64,000 nucleotides of DNA, from assembly GCA_028289375.1 (NCBI GenBank), contig JANQQK010000091.1:1-64000 (forward strand), written 5' to 3'. A model generated the notes under the pieces. It had not been told where the DNA came from, made no database searches, and was given only the letters and a program-made list of their open reading frames with translations. The position numbers and the translations under genes are program-made. Below, in pieces: positions 16,836 to 25,206 of this stretch. Each line of letters begins with the position of its first letter. Positions within the stretch are counted from its first letter, which is position 1. Source of the DNA: Phycisphaerae bacterium. Lineage in GTDB: Bacteria; Planctomycetota; Phycisphaerae; UBA1845.

Positions 16836-19800
16836 TCAACGCTTCGACGGAAGACGATTGAAGCTGCCCGTCGCTTCGGCACCACGCAACTTCGCGCGAA
16901 ACGTGTTAGACAAGCGAAGCCCCTTCTCAGCGGCGAACTGCTCAATATCGCGATAGTCAATCCAGCCATCCGCATTCTTATCCGCCAAAAACGCATTCGG
17001 TACCGCAACGTCGGTCACCGGAATGCTCGTCGCCGCCACCGGGGCCCCCATATTCAGGCCGGTACTCGCAGCTGGACACAGGTCAAACGGATCACCCGAC
17101 ACCGCGAAGTTGCTCTGCACAACAGCGAAATCGTCGTCATCCTGCAGACCATCGCCAGTCGCGTCGGCGCCATTATCGGCGTTCGGATCAATCGCCAAAC
17201 CCCAGTTGATCGACAGGATCGCAGCGTCCGTGATGTCCACGAGATTATCCTGCGACACGGTGCCGTTGCCGAAGTCGCCTGACAACAGACCGTCCGACCC
17301 GATAAAGTCAGCCGTTGCATCGCAGCCGTCCACCCCGTCGAAGACCAACGGCAGAACCTTACCAAGCGTATGCCGCTCAGCCACGTGAATCCACTCCGCA
17401 TCGCGGCTGACATCCATCAACAAGACGCTGCCCAGTCCATTCGCATCGAACGTTACCGGAACATTGCGGACATCGATCGGACCTCCGCACTCCGTCATCA
17501 CGACCGTCACCGTTCGCGTCACGCTGGCCGCCGGTGCGAGATCGGCAATCTCGATGCTCACCGTCACCGACGTCATCTCATCATTCACGCACGTGTCACC
17601 TGCCTCGTCGCACGAGTCGACCGTGCACGGGTCCATGTCGTCGCAATCGAGCATCATGCCCAGACACTCACCCGAAAGGCATTCGTCCGTATCGGTGCAG
17701 AATTCACCGTCATCACACGGCGTGCCATCCTCTGCCAATGGATCGTCACACAAACCCGTTCCCGGATCACACGTCCCGGCGACATGACACTGACTCAGCG
17801 GCGTGCACACCACCGGGTTCGTCCCGTCGCACGCACCACTCACACACTCGTCCGTCTGCGTGCATGCATCGCCGTCGTCGCATGACGTGCCGTCCTCTGC
17901 CAAGGGATCATCGCAGATGCCCGTCGCAGGGTCGCACGTACCGGCGACATGACACTGGCTCAACGGCGTGCACACCACCGGATTCGAACCGTCGCACATA
18001 CCGCTCATGCATGCGTCGGTCTGCGTACACGCATCGCCATCATCACAAGACGTGCCATCCTCTGCCACAGGGTCATCGCAAATGCCTGTCGCAGGGTCGC
18101 ACGTACCGGGGATATGACACTGGCTCAACGGCGTGCACACCACCGGATTCGAACCGTCGCACATACCGCTCATGCATGCGTCGGTCTGCGTACACGCATT
18201 GCCGTCATCACAAGACGTGCCATCCTTTGCCAAGGGATCATCGCATACACCTGTAGCAGGATCGCACGTACCGGGAACATGACACTGGCTCAGCGGCGTG
18301 CACACCACCGGGTTCGAACCGTCGCACATACCGCTCATGCACGCGTCGGTCTGCGTACACGCATTGCCATCATCACAAGACGTGCCATCCTTAGCCAATG
18401 GATCGTCGCAAATGCCCGTCGCAGGATCGCACGTTCCGGCCACATGGCACTGGCTCAACGGCGTGCACACCACCGGGCTCGACCCGTCGCACGTACCACT
18501 CGCGCACGTGTCGGTCTGCGTACACGCATCGCCATCGTCACAGGGCGTGCCATCCTCCTGGTCCGTGAACACACACGCATTGTCGACGCAATCGTCGATC
18601 GTGCAGTCATTGCCGTCATCACAGTCGCCCGCGTCGGCACACACGATACAGCCATCGATCACATCTCCGACACACACTCCGTCGACACATGCGTCCGGAT
18701 CGGTGCACGCCTGGCCATCATCGCAACTTGTCCCGTTCGGCGCGTCGGGATCATCGCAAAGCCCCGTCGCCGGATCACACGTACCCGGCACGTGGCACTG
18801 ATCCAAAGCAGTGCAGACGACCGGGTTCGACCCGTCGCACGAACCACTCATGCACGTGTCTGTCTGCGTGCAAAGATCGCCATCGTCACAAGGCGTGCCA
18901 TCCTCCGCATCGGGATCGTCGCACACACCCGTCGCCGGATCACACGTCCCCGGCACATGACACTGATCAAGCGCCGTGCACACCACAGGATTGCCGCCCG
19001 AGCATGCACCGCTCTGACAGGTATCCGTCTGCGTACAAAGATCACCATCATCGCACGACGTGCCATCTCCCACGTTCGAATAATCGTCCGTCACCACCGC
19101 CGGATTGCACTCGCGACATTCATTTGACGGATCAGCCGCACCACTCGCGACGCACGAACCACCAATCAGACAAAAGCCCGCATCCAGCGTCGCCACACAC
19201 ATGCTGCCATCAAACGAGTCGGTCGTGCACGGGATGCCGTCATCGCATCCCGCAATCGTCACGTTGCCCGAGTCGGTCGTTGTCGGCGCAATCGATCCCG
19301 CGGTGGCCGCATCCGTCAACTCATTCGCGATCGTCGGGTGCGCGGGTGGATTGTCTGACAGGAACGCCAAGTTGGTCGTTCCCGCACCAATCGCCGTGAA
19401 CGTCAACGTCGCCACCACGCCATCAGCCATGGTCGATCCACCCGTGATCAGCGCCGCATACGCCACGTCACCGCTGACGTCATTCTCGAACACCTCAAGC
19501 CAACCCGCCTCAGGCAGTGTCAGCCCAAGATCGTTCGGCACGATCGAATCCAGTTGCAGCAGCGAGTTGTCGTAGCTGAAAACCGTCTGCACGCCGTTGA
19601 TCGCCGTCGCGAGGTTGGCCACCTCAAGCGTCGCAGTCACAGTGTCACCCTGTGTCACATTTTCCGAACCGGGTGCGATGTTGAGCAGGAGGTCCGCCGT
19701 CGGTTCGTTGATACCGATGTACGTGATGGCCGATTGGGGAAGGTCACTCTGGCCACAGGGCGCCAGACCACGGACCGGATTCCCCGTGCCGGTTGCGGTG

Positions 19801-20405
19801 ATTGTCGGACTGCCCGCGACGAGCGCTTGCATCTCAATGATCGCAACCCGCGCCCAGTTGTTCGGACCAACACCTGCGGGGTCACTGGCACACGCAATGT
19901 ATCCGCCACTCAGGTCGTCGATCTTTCCATTGACGTTGTCGACGATCGCATTCGGAAAGTCATCGAAGAGGAACGTGTTGAAAACGCCAGGTGCGCTGCC
20001 CCCAAATCCGAAGGGAAACGTTGTGCTCTCGGTTGACTGCAACTCGGCGGGATCAAAGTTGATGTCCGCACTGACGGCAGCCAATCCCGAAGCGTGGTTC
20101 TCGATCTGCGCCCAGACTTCCAAATTGAAAACATCATTCACGCTGAAAGTCGTCGTATCTGACACCGGCATCGTCGTGGATTCATCAACCGAGAAGTTGG
20201 CCGGCCCCGTCTTCACCACGAGCAGCACGTTGGCCGTGATGGAACCACCGCCCGCAGCAGCGGTTTCCTTCTCCTTGAAGCCCTTCAACTCCCGAGCACG
20301 CGATTCAATGACCGAACGACGTTCCGCCGCAAGCCCACTGCCGCTTGCCAGCACACTGGCCATCACTCCATACAGAACGCCCCGCAATACCGTTCTTCCC
20401 ACCAT
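16836..20405 (-). CDS. Secreted repeat protein: cohesin-like domains, nine Cys-rich repeats, dockerin-like end
   Basis: 1189 aa from ATG 20405, chosen because AGGAG lies seven bases upstream; earlier TTG 20438 and ATG 20420 are in frame. The signal peptide ends SGSGLAAERR. Two cohesin-like beta domains are at about 62-230 (TTFSVNDVFNLEVWAQIEN) and 234-380 (VTQGDTVTATLEVANLATA, INGVQTVFSYDNSLLQLDS). Residues about 446-939 are nine Cys-rich units of the type DGTxCDDGxACTQTDxC...CHVPGTCDPATGxCDD; seven have an exact 55-aa length. Dockerin-like calcium loops are near 1062-1100 and at NADGWIDYRDIEQF (about 1139). The repeat resembles disulfide-rich CDDG repeats of myxobacterial surface proteins. 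Likely co-transcribed with the smaller cohesin-like gene downstream. No enzymatic domain is seen. Confidence 0.88.
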   Translation of the reverse strand: MVGRTVLRGVLYGVMASVLASGSGLAAERRSVIESRARELKGFKEKETAAAGGGSITANVLLVVKTGPANFSVDESTTMPVSDTTTFSVNDVFNLEVWAQIENHASGLAAVSADINFDPAELQSTESTTFPFGFGGSAPGVFNTFLFDDFPNAIVDNVNGKIDDLSGGYIACASDPAGVGPNNWARVAIIEMQALVAGSPTITATGTGNPVRGLAPCGQSDLPQSAITYIGINEPTADLLLNIAPGSENVTQGDTVTATLEVANLATAINGVQTVFSYDNSLLQLDSIVPNDLGLTLPEAGWLEVFENDVSGDVAYAALITGGSTMADGVVATLTFTAIGAGTTNLAFLSDNPPAHPTIANELTDAATAGSIAPTTTDSGNVTIAGCDDGIPCTTDSFDGSMCVATLDAGFCLIGGSCVASGAADPSNECRECNPAVVTDDYSNVGDGTSCDDGDLCTQTDTCQSGACSGGNPVVCTALDQCHVPGTCDPATGVCDDPDAEDGTPCDDGDLCTQTDTCMSGSCDGSNPVVCTALDQCHVPGTCDPATGLCDDPDAPNGTSCDDGQACTDPDACVDGVCVGDVIDGCIVCADAGDCDDGNDCTIDDCVDNACVFTDQEDGTPCDDGDACTQTDTCASGTCDGSSPVVCTPLSQCHVAGTCDPATGICDDPLAKDGTSCDDGNACTQTDACMSGMCDGSNPVVCTPLSQCHVPGTCDPATGVCDDPLAKDGTSCDDGNACTQTDACMSGMCDGSNPVVCTPLSQCHIPGTCDPATGICDDPVAEDGTSCDDGDACTQTDACMSGMCDGSNPVVCTPLSQCHVAGTCDPATGICDDPLAEDGTSCDDGDACTQTDECVSGACDGTNPVVCTPLSQCHVAGTCDPGTGLCDDPLAEDGTPCDDGEFCTDTDECLSGECLGMMLDCDDMDPCTVDSCDEAGDTCVNDEMTSVTVSIEIADLAPAASVTRTVTVVMTECGGPIDVRNVPVTFDANGLGSVLLMDVSRDAEWIHVAERHTLGKVLPLVFDGVDGCDATADFIGSDGLLSGDFGNGTVSQDNLVDITDAAILSINWGLAIDPNADNGADATGDGLQDDDDFAVVQSNFAVSGDPFDLCPAASTGLNMGAPVAATSIPVTDVAVPNAFLADKNADGWIDYRDIEQFAAEKGLRLSNTFRAKLRGAEATGSFNRLPSKR
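17590..19070 (-). repeat. 165-bp in-frame tandem repeat array
   Basis: The element gcgtgcacac recurs at 17801, 17966, 18131, 18296 and 18461, an exact 165-bp period encoding a 55-aa Cys-rich unit. Further, more diverged copies lie on both sides, including one unit with a different middle section at about 18540-18720. Seven units are full length. Confidence 0.95.
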
Positions 20406-20527
20406 CACTTCGCTCCTCATCCGTTTCCGGACCTTCAACGCTTTTCCCCAACGGCCGACGAGTGCCCCTCCTGCGGAAACCCGTCAATCACCATGTTGAA
20501 ACCAATCCACGTCATATTCTCAGCCAG

Positions 20528-22147
20528 CTACGGGAAGCACGTCGCGCAATCGCCACACGCCGATCCGAAACACCCACTGAACAAACCAAGATCACTCGTA
20601 CCGACGTTGTACTCGCCAGATTTCTCATCAACCAGTCCGTCAAAGTTTGACGAAAGGCAGGATTCGTAGTTCGCATCACCCGGCCCATACACGCTGCCGA
20701 AGCAACCCGAAAAAATGCCCAAATCACCCGTGCCAATCACACCCCCCGCATCGAAATCGAGATCGAAACGGCACTGCAGACATTCACCATCCACGTCGCA
20801 CAACTGACACGCACCGTCACATGTGCCATCGCCCGGAACGCACCCCTGAGGCGGACATGTCTCACTCAAATCAAACACGTACACCGCGCCGGCATTGGAC
20901 AAGCCAGGCAGATCGCCCGTCGTTGCGCCACCAATCGCCACAGCGCCATCAACAGCCGCGGAGAACCCCAACCGGTCGCCGCCACCCTGGTCGGTGCCAT
21001 TCAGCTTCTGACGCTCGTTCCACGATGCACCATCGTCGCGAAACACGTACAGCGACCCGGAGCTTGAACCCAAATCATCATCGCCCGTTGCACCAACCAC
21101 CACCACCTGCCCGGAAATGCCAACAGACGAGCCAAACGCATCGCTACCCACCGCATCCGTGGCCGTCAGCTTCTGCTCCTCGCTCCACACGCCCCCGCTC
21201 TCGCGGAACACATACGCGGCACCGGAAAGCGATCCGGCATCGTCATCCGCACGAGCACCAATCACCGCCACCCCACCGTCCACGCCGACCGAAAATCCGA
21301 ATGAATCACCGTCAAACGCATCGGACGCTGTGAGCTTATCCTCTTCACTCCATACCGTGCCCGATCGGCGGAAGATGTAAGCGGCACCGGAATCACAAAA
21401 CGGATCAGCCGGACATGCATCATCATCCTTCTGCGCCCCGACCAACAGCACATCACCAGCCAGCGATAGACTGTTGCCGAAGTTGTCGTTGAATTCGGCG
21501 TCGCTCGCCGTCAGCTCCTGTTCGAGCGACCACACTGATCCCGACTCGCGAAACACCTGAACCAAACCGGTTCCACTCACCCCCGCCAACAGCGCACCGA
21601 TTGCTGCTGTATCGCCATCCACACCCACGGCGAATCCAAACTCATCATCAATGCCGCCGGTCCCATTCGTGATTTTCTGCTCCTCGACCCACGTGGTTCC
21701 GTTGAAACGAAACACATACGCGGCACCACGATCGTTTTCCATGCGCGCCCCGACGATGACCACATTGCCGCTGACATCCACGGAGAACCCGAATTCGTCG
21801 AGATCCTCCGCGTCCGAAGCCGTCAGCTTCTGCTCCTCGCTCCAGACGCCCCCCGAGTTTCGGAACACGTACGCCGATCCGGAAAATCGCCCCGCATCGT
21901 CGCTCTTGGAAACGCCAACGATCGCCACGTCACCATCCACCGCTACCGATCGCCCGAACTCGTCAAAGGCCTCAGCGTCCAGCGCCGTCAGCTTCTGACT
22001 CTCGTTCTGAACGCAATCAAACGCCTGAACTGCCGGCGCAGCGAAACCGAGAAGAGCCAAAACCAGAACCAAACGCACAGACATGCCACAAGCAGCGCGC
22101 ACTAAAGCACCCCAAACCGTCTGAAAGACCGAAGTCTCGCCCTGCAT
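20528..22147 (-). CDS. Secreted FG-GAP (integrin-like) beta-propeller protein with dockerin-like end
   Basis: About 539 aa. The body is a run of about eight FG-GAP-type units of 50-60 aa, each with QKLTAxDA, FGxSVxVxGxVxIVGA and AAYVFR elements, the pattern of bacterial integrin-like propellers. The C-terminal 100 residues are Cys-rich with duplicated GTSDLGLFSGCFGS-type elements resembling dockerin loops. The start is uncertain: ATG 22147 is used, TTG 22159 adds four residues, and ATG 22084 would give a classic 21-residue signal peptide (MSVRLVLVLALLGFAAPAVQ) but without a visible ribosome binding site. Likely exported and calcium-binding; ligand unknown. It lies 122 bases upstream of the 1189-aa repeat protein gene. 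Confidence 0.85.
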   Translation of the reverse strand: MQGETSVFQTVWGALVRAACGMSVRLVLVLALLGFAAPAVQAFDCVQNESQKLTALDAEAFDEFGRSVAVDGDVAIVGVSKSDDAGRFSGSAYVFRNSGGVWSEEQKLTASDAEDLDEFGFSVDVSGNVVIVGARMENDRGAAYVFRFNGTTWVEEQKITNGTGGIDDEFGFAVGVDGDTAAIGALLAGVSGTGLVQVFRESGSVWSLEQELTASDAEFNDNFGNSLSLAGDVLLVGAQKDDDACPADPFCDSGAAYIFRRSGTVWSEEDKLTASDAFDGDSFGFSVGVDGGVAVIGARADDDAGSLSGAAYVFRESGGVWSEEQKLTATDAVGSDAFGSSVGISGQVVVVGATGDDDLGSSSGSLYVFRDDGASWNERQKLNGTDQGGGDRLGFSAAVDGAVAIGGATTGDLPGLSNAGAVYVFDLSETCPPQGCVPGDGTCDGACQLCDVDGECLQCRFDLDFDAGGVIGTGDLGIFSGCFGSVYGPGDANYESCLSSNFDGLVDEKSGEYNVGTSDLGLFSGCFGSACGDCATCFP

Positions 22148-22286
22148 ATCGTGTGACAACCCCTGTCGAGCATGCTAACCGTTACCCCCCACGCATTGCA
22201 ACGATAAGACAAAGTCGCCTTATCAGGACCATCACGAGCATTGCGGCAAGCCGCGCCCTTTCGCCTCGAACACTGACGCTACAGAC

Positions 22287-22309
22287 ATCGGAGAAGATGA
22301 AACTCCGAT
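22287..22309. promoter_or_regulatory. Inverted repeat in the leader of the FG-GAP gene
   Basis: ATCGGAG (22287-22293) and CTCCGAT (22303-22309) are perfectly complementary around a 9-nt spacer. It lies between a weak minus-strand promoter candidate and the FG-GAP coding region. A second inverted pair, GATAAG/CTTATC, is at 22203-22224. Function unknown. Confidence 0.35.
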
Positions 22310-22327
22310 AAGTACCCCTTCTTGCCT

Positions 22328-22357
22328 ATATTGTTCGGCGTTTTTCGGCTGAGTCAA
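22328..22357 (-). promoter_or_regulatory. Weak promoter candidate for the FG-GAP gene
   Basis: Read on the minus strand: TTGACT (22357-22352), 18 bp, CAATAT (22333-22328). The -35 is good and the -10 poor; it would give a leader of about 170 nt. Confidence 0.25.
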
Positions 22358-22454
22358 TCGCGATGCCCCAACAACTGCGCTCCGAGTTGATGCCGGCGAC
22401 GACCCAAACCGCGATGACGTGCAAAGGGCCCGATCACATCATGCGAAACGCCAA

Positions 22455-22486
22455 CAAAAAAAGGGACCACCATACAGGCAGCCCCT
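22455..22486 (-). terminator. Rho-independent terminator of the PEP-CTERM-like gene
   Basis: On the minus strand AGGGGCTGCC pairs with GGTGGTCCCT (10 bp with three G-U pairs, 5-nt loop), followed directly by seven T. It lies about 25 bases past the stop codon. Confidence 0.85.
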
Positions 22487-22510
22487 TGAGTCTGATTTGG
22501 AATGGGTCGC

Positions 22511-23218
22511 TTATCGGCGACGGCGGAAGCACGACACCGCGATCGGCATTCCAAGCACCGCCAGAGCAGCTGCACTCGGAGATGGCACGATCTGCACGTT
22601 GTCGATGATCAAGCCAGACGCGTAGTCGGCGTCACCGACGTCCACGACGCCGAAACCGATCGTGTACGTCCCGCCCGTCGTAAACGTGTGCGAGAAACTG
22701 CTGAAGCCGGTCTCATGTGCGAAGAACGTCGAGGATGCAACAAAACTCCCGGTAAAGACGTCCGCCAAAACCGAAATGTCCGTCATCGTGTCCACGATGG
22801 AGACGAACGAGAAATCATTGAACGATGGTGACGCAAGAAACTCATCCGTCATCATGTTCCAATCGAACGTCAGAACATCGCCTGCATTCACCGTGATCGT
22901 TTGCTTCAACGCCGAGCCTTCCACGACCGCGTCACCGGTGTTCAGGCTGTCGGCGATGGTGTTCAAGTCACCGTCGCCCAAACCGAGAAACATCTCGATG
23001 TCACTTCGGCTCGAACCCGTTTGATCAAACGTGTCGAGAAACGCCTGCTGAACTCCCTGCGTCGTCCCCGTGCCAAACGCCGCCGTCTCGACACTGGCCA
23101 GACCAGCCGTCGACCACGCCGTGAAGTCTCCCATTTCGAATCCGCCGTTCGTAAAATCAGCGGATGCGACTGAGACGCATGCAAGCACCAATAACCCTGT
23201 AAGACCACCCCTGGCCAT
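22511..23218 (-). CDS. PEP-CTERM-like sorting-domain protein
   Basis: 235 aa. A signal peptide (MARGGLTGLLVLACVSVASA) is followed by DFTNGGFEMGDFTAW, the opening typical of PEP-CTERM jelly-roll proteins. The C-terminus has VPSPSAAALAVLGMPIAVSC then FRRRR: a PEP-like motif, hydrophobic span and Arg cluster, the signal recognised by exosortase systems. The start has GAGGAG seven bases upstream. A good promoter and a good terminator bracket it, so it is a single-gene transcript. It is expected to be exported and processed at the inner membrane; the exosortase itself is not in this window. Biological role unknown; such proteins are often linked to biofilm or extracellular polysaccharide. Confidence 0.88.
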   Translation of the reverse strand: MARGGLTGLLVLACVSVASADFTNGGFEMGDFTAWSTAGLASVETAAFGTGTTQGVQQAFLDTFDQTGSSRSDIEMFLGLGDGDLNTIADSLNTGDAVVEGSALKQTITVNAGDVLTFDWNMMTDEFLASPSFNDFSFVSIVDTMTDISVLADVFTGSFVASSTFFAHETGFSSFSHTFTTGGTYTIGFGVVDVGDADYASGLIIDNVQIVPSPSAAALAVLGMPIAVSCFRRRR

Positions 23219-23289
23219 GTCACCACTCCTCAGTCTAAAAGCCTCATCCCCTCCGACGAGATCATAGACCGCCTATAACCACTGGGTCC

Positions 23290-23318
23290 AGATTAGATAT
23301 TCCCCAATTCTCTGTCAA
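23290..23318 (-). promoter_or_regulatory. Sigma-70-type promoter of the PEP-CTERM-like gene
   Basis: Read on the minus strand: TTGACA (23318-23313), a 17-bp spacer, TAATCT (23295-23290). It lies about 70 bp upstream of the start codon. The -35 matches consensus exactly. Confidence 0.6.
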
Positions 23319-23319
23319 G

Positions 23320-23345
23320 CCGGTACCTAGATTAAATCTGACCGG
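23320..23345. promoter_or_regulatory. Nested palindrome in a divergent promoter region, possible operator
   Basis: AGATT-A-AATCT (23329-23339) is a perfect palindrome flanked by CCGGT (23320-23324) and ACCGG (23341-23345). It sits just upstream of the -35 of the PEP-CTERM-like gene in the 311-bp gap shared with the rightward BNR gene. Further AGATTA copies are at 23290-23295 and 23415-23420. Confidence 0.45.
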
Positions 23346-23529
23346 AATGTTTCAGCCTGTCCGATAACTGTGCAACACAACCCCTGCATTCATCAGAATC
23401 GCTACTTTCAGTACAGATTAACCAAATCAGCAACGCCCCTCATCCGAGAATTCCACGCCCGAATGCACCACCCACCGGTTATCATGGCGACGCCGGCCAA
23501 AAGCTCGGATGATTCCAAGGAGGGCACAC

Positions 23530-25206
23530 ATGCGCCAAGCCATTGCTGTTAAGAGAGTTACAGTCATCAGCATCGCCCTGACCGTGACGTGGGCCGCACC
23601 CCTGCACGTACAAGCCCAGGCAATGCACCAAGCGCAAACACCTGTCAACCATGATTTTATAGGCCCCATCCAGGAAAAACGGATCGACCCATCCGCCATC
23701 AACCCGCCGAAAGACGATCCAACCGCCCGATCCGCCGTCACCGAGATTCAACGGGGCCCATGGACCAGCGTGCAGGTCAATGTGGATGCGTTCGGCGCGA
23801 ACATCATCGGCGATGCCGCGAACGAGCCATCCCTCGCCATCGACCCGAACAATCCGGACCGCATCGTCACCGGTTGGCGACAATTCGATGCGATCAGCTC
23901 CAACTTCCGTCAGGCTGGCCGATCGTTCAGCAACGACGGCGGCGCGTCGTGGAACCTCCGCACACCGATCGAAGCCGGCATCTTCCGCAGCGACCCGGTG
24001 CTCGACGTACTGCCCGACGGAACATTCCTTTACTACAGCCTCACCGTCGACAATCCAAACCCCGGCGACTTCCTCTGTCAGGTCTTCCGCTCGTCCGACG
24101 GCGGACTGACCTTCGGTCCTGCGGTTCCCGCATTCGGTGGTGACAAGGCGTGGATGGTCGTCGACCGGACCGACTCCATCGGCAACGGACACGTCTATGC
24201 CGTCTGGCAGTCCTTCTTCAACTGCTGTGGATTTGACACATTCACCCGATCCGTGGACGGAGGACTGTCCTTTGAAACACCCGTCTTCACCCCATTCGGT
24301 CCCACCTTCGGCACTATCGACGTTGGTCCGGACGGCGAGGTGTACATGGTCGGCGTGCAGAACGCCGGCGCGTTTGATACGAGCACCATCGTCTTCGCCC
24401 GCACGACAAACGCACGCGATGCCGGCGTTACCCCCACGTTCGATCTGGGCGGTGTCGTCGAGATGGGCGGCTCCCTGCGCCTTGGTGGCGGTAGTGGCCC
24501 CAATCCCGCCGGACTCATGGGGCAGATTCAAGTCGCCACCGACCATTCGAACACACCCACGCGCGGCAACGTCTACATCCTCGCCTCGCTGGACGTCGAC
24601 GGCAGCGACCCAGCCGACGTCGTGTTCGTCCGCAGCGAAGACGGCGGACAGTCGTGGAGCAATCCCGTCATCGTCAACGACGATCCCCCCGGCTCAGACA
24701 ACTGGCAATGGTTTGGCGCCATTTCCGTCGCACCCGATGGACGCATCGACGCGGTATGGAACGACACGCGCTCGCAAGCCATGTTCAACATCTCCGAGCT
24801 TTATTACGCCTACTCTTACGACGCCGGCGTTACCTGGTCGCAGAACATGCCGATCTCCCCACCGTTCGACAGCCTGCTCGGTTTTCCCAACCAGAACAAA
24901 CTCGGCGACTACAACGACACGACCTCCGACACCGCCGGCGTCAACATCATCTACGCCGCCACGTTCAACGGCGAACAGGACGTGTACTTTGCCCACGTCG
25001 GCGATTGCGACGGCAACGGCATCCACGACGGTCTCGACATCGCCGCCGGCGCCCCCGATCTCAACGCCAATCTGATTCCAGACGTCTGCGAAACGGGTGT
25101 GGTACCGACACTTTCCGTCAGCTCGCTGGTTGGCATGGGCGGGCTGCTGATCATCGCCGGCGGACTGATTCTCAATCAACGACGTTCACAACCTCAGTCG
25201 GTGTAA
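23530..25206 (+). CDS. Secreted BNR-repeat (sialidase-like fold) protein with IPTL-like tail
   Basis: 558 aa from ATG 23530, chosen because AAGGAGGG lies five bases upstream and the next residues make a signal peptide ending HVQAQ; ATG 23509 is an in-frame alternative. The body has Asp-box motifs (SNDGGASWNLRT, SSDGGLTFGPA, SEDGGQSWSNP, SYDAGVTWSQ), indicating a sialidase-like beta-propeller. A short GDCDGNGIHDGLDIAAG element near the end resembles a calcium-binding dockerin-like loop. The C-terminus has VPTLSVSSLVGMGGLLIIAG and NQRRS, similar to IPTL-CTERM tails but without the usual Trp. Catalytic sialidase residues were not identified, so an enzymatic role is not claimed. It overlaps the sulfatase-like gene tail to tail by 13 bp. 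Confidence 0.87.
   Translation: MRQAIAVKRVTVISIALTVTWAAPLHVQAQAMHQAQTPVNHDFIGPIQEKRIDPSAINPPKDDPTARSAVTEIQRGPWTSVQVNVDAFGANIIGDAANEPSLAIDPNNPDRIVTGWRQFDAISSNFRQAGRSFSNDGGASWNLRTPIEAGIFRSDPVLDVLPDGTFLYYSLTVDNPNPGDFLCQVFRSSDGGLTFGPAVPAFGGDKAWMVVDRTDSIGNGHVYAVWQSFFNCCGFDTFTRSVDGGLSFETPVFTPFGPTFGTIDVGPDGEVYMVGVQNAGAFDTSTIVFARTTNARDAGVTPTFDLGGVVEMGGSLRLGGGSGPNPAGLMGQIQVATDHSNTPTRGNVYILASLDVDGSDPADVVFVRSEDGGQSWSNPVIVNDDPPGSDNWQWFGAISVAPDGRIDAVWNDTRSQAMFNISELYYAYSYDAGVTWSQNMPISPPFDSLLGFPNQNKLGDYNDTTSDTAGVNIIYAATFNGEQDVYFAHVGDCDGNGIHDGLDIAAGAPDLNANLIPDVCETGVVPTLSVSSLVGMGGLLIIAGGLILNQRRSQPQSV

Noticed and set aside
17590..19070. CRISPR array or intergenic tandem repeat
   Set aside because: The 165-bp units are in frame within a coding sequence and have no unique spacers between short repeats.
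6946..20405. A cellulosome gene cluster
   Set aside because: Cohesin-like and dockerin-like domains are present, but no glycoside hydrolase, carbohydrate-binding module or scaffoldin-like array is seen; only a general scaffold role is proposed.
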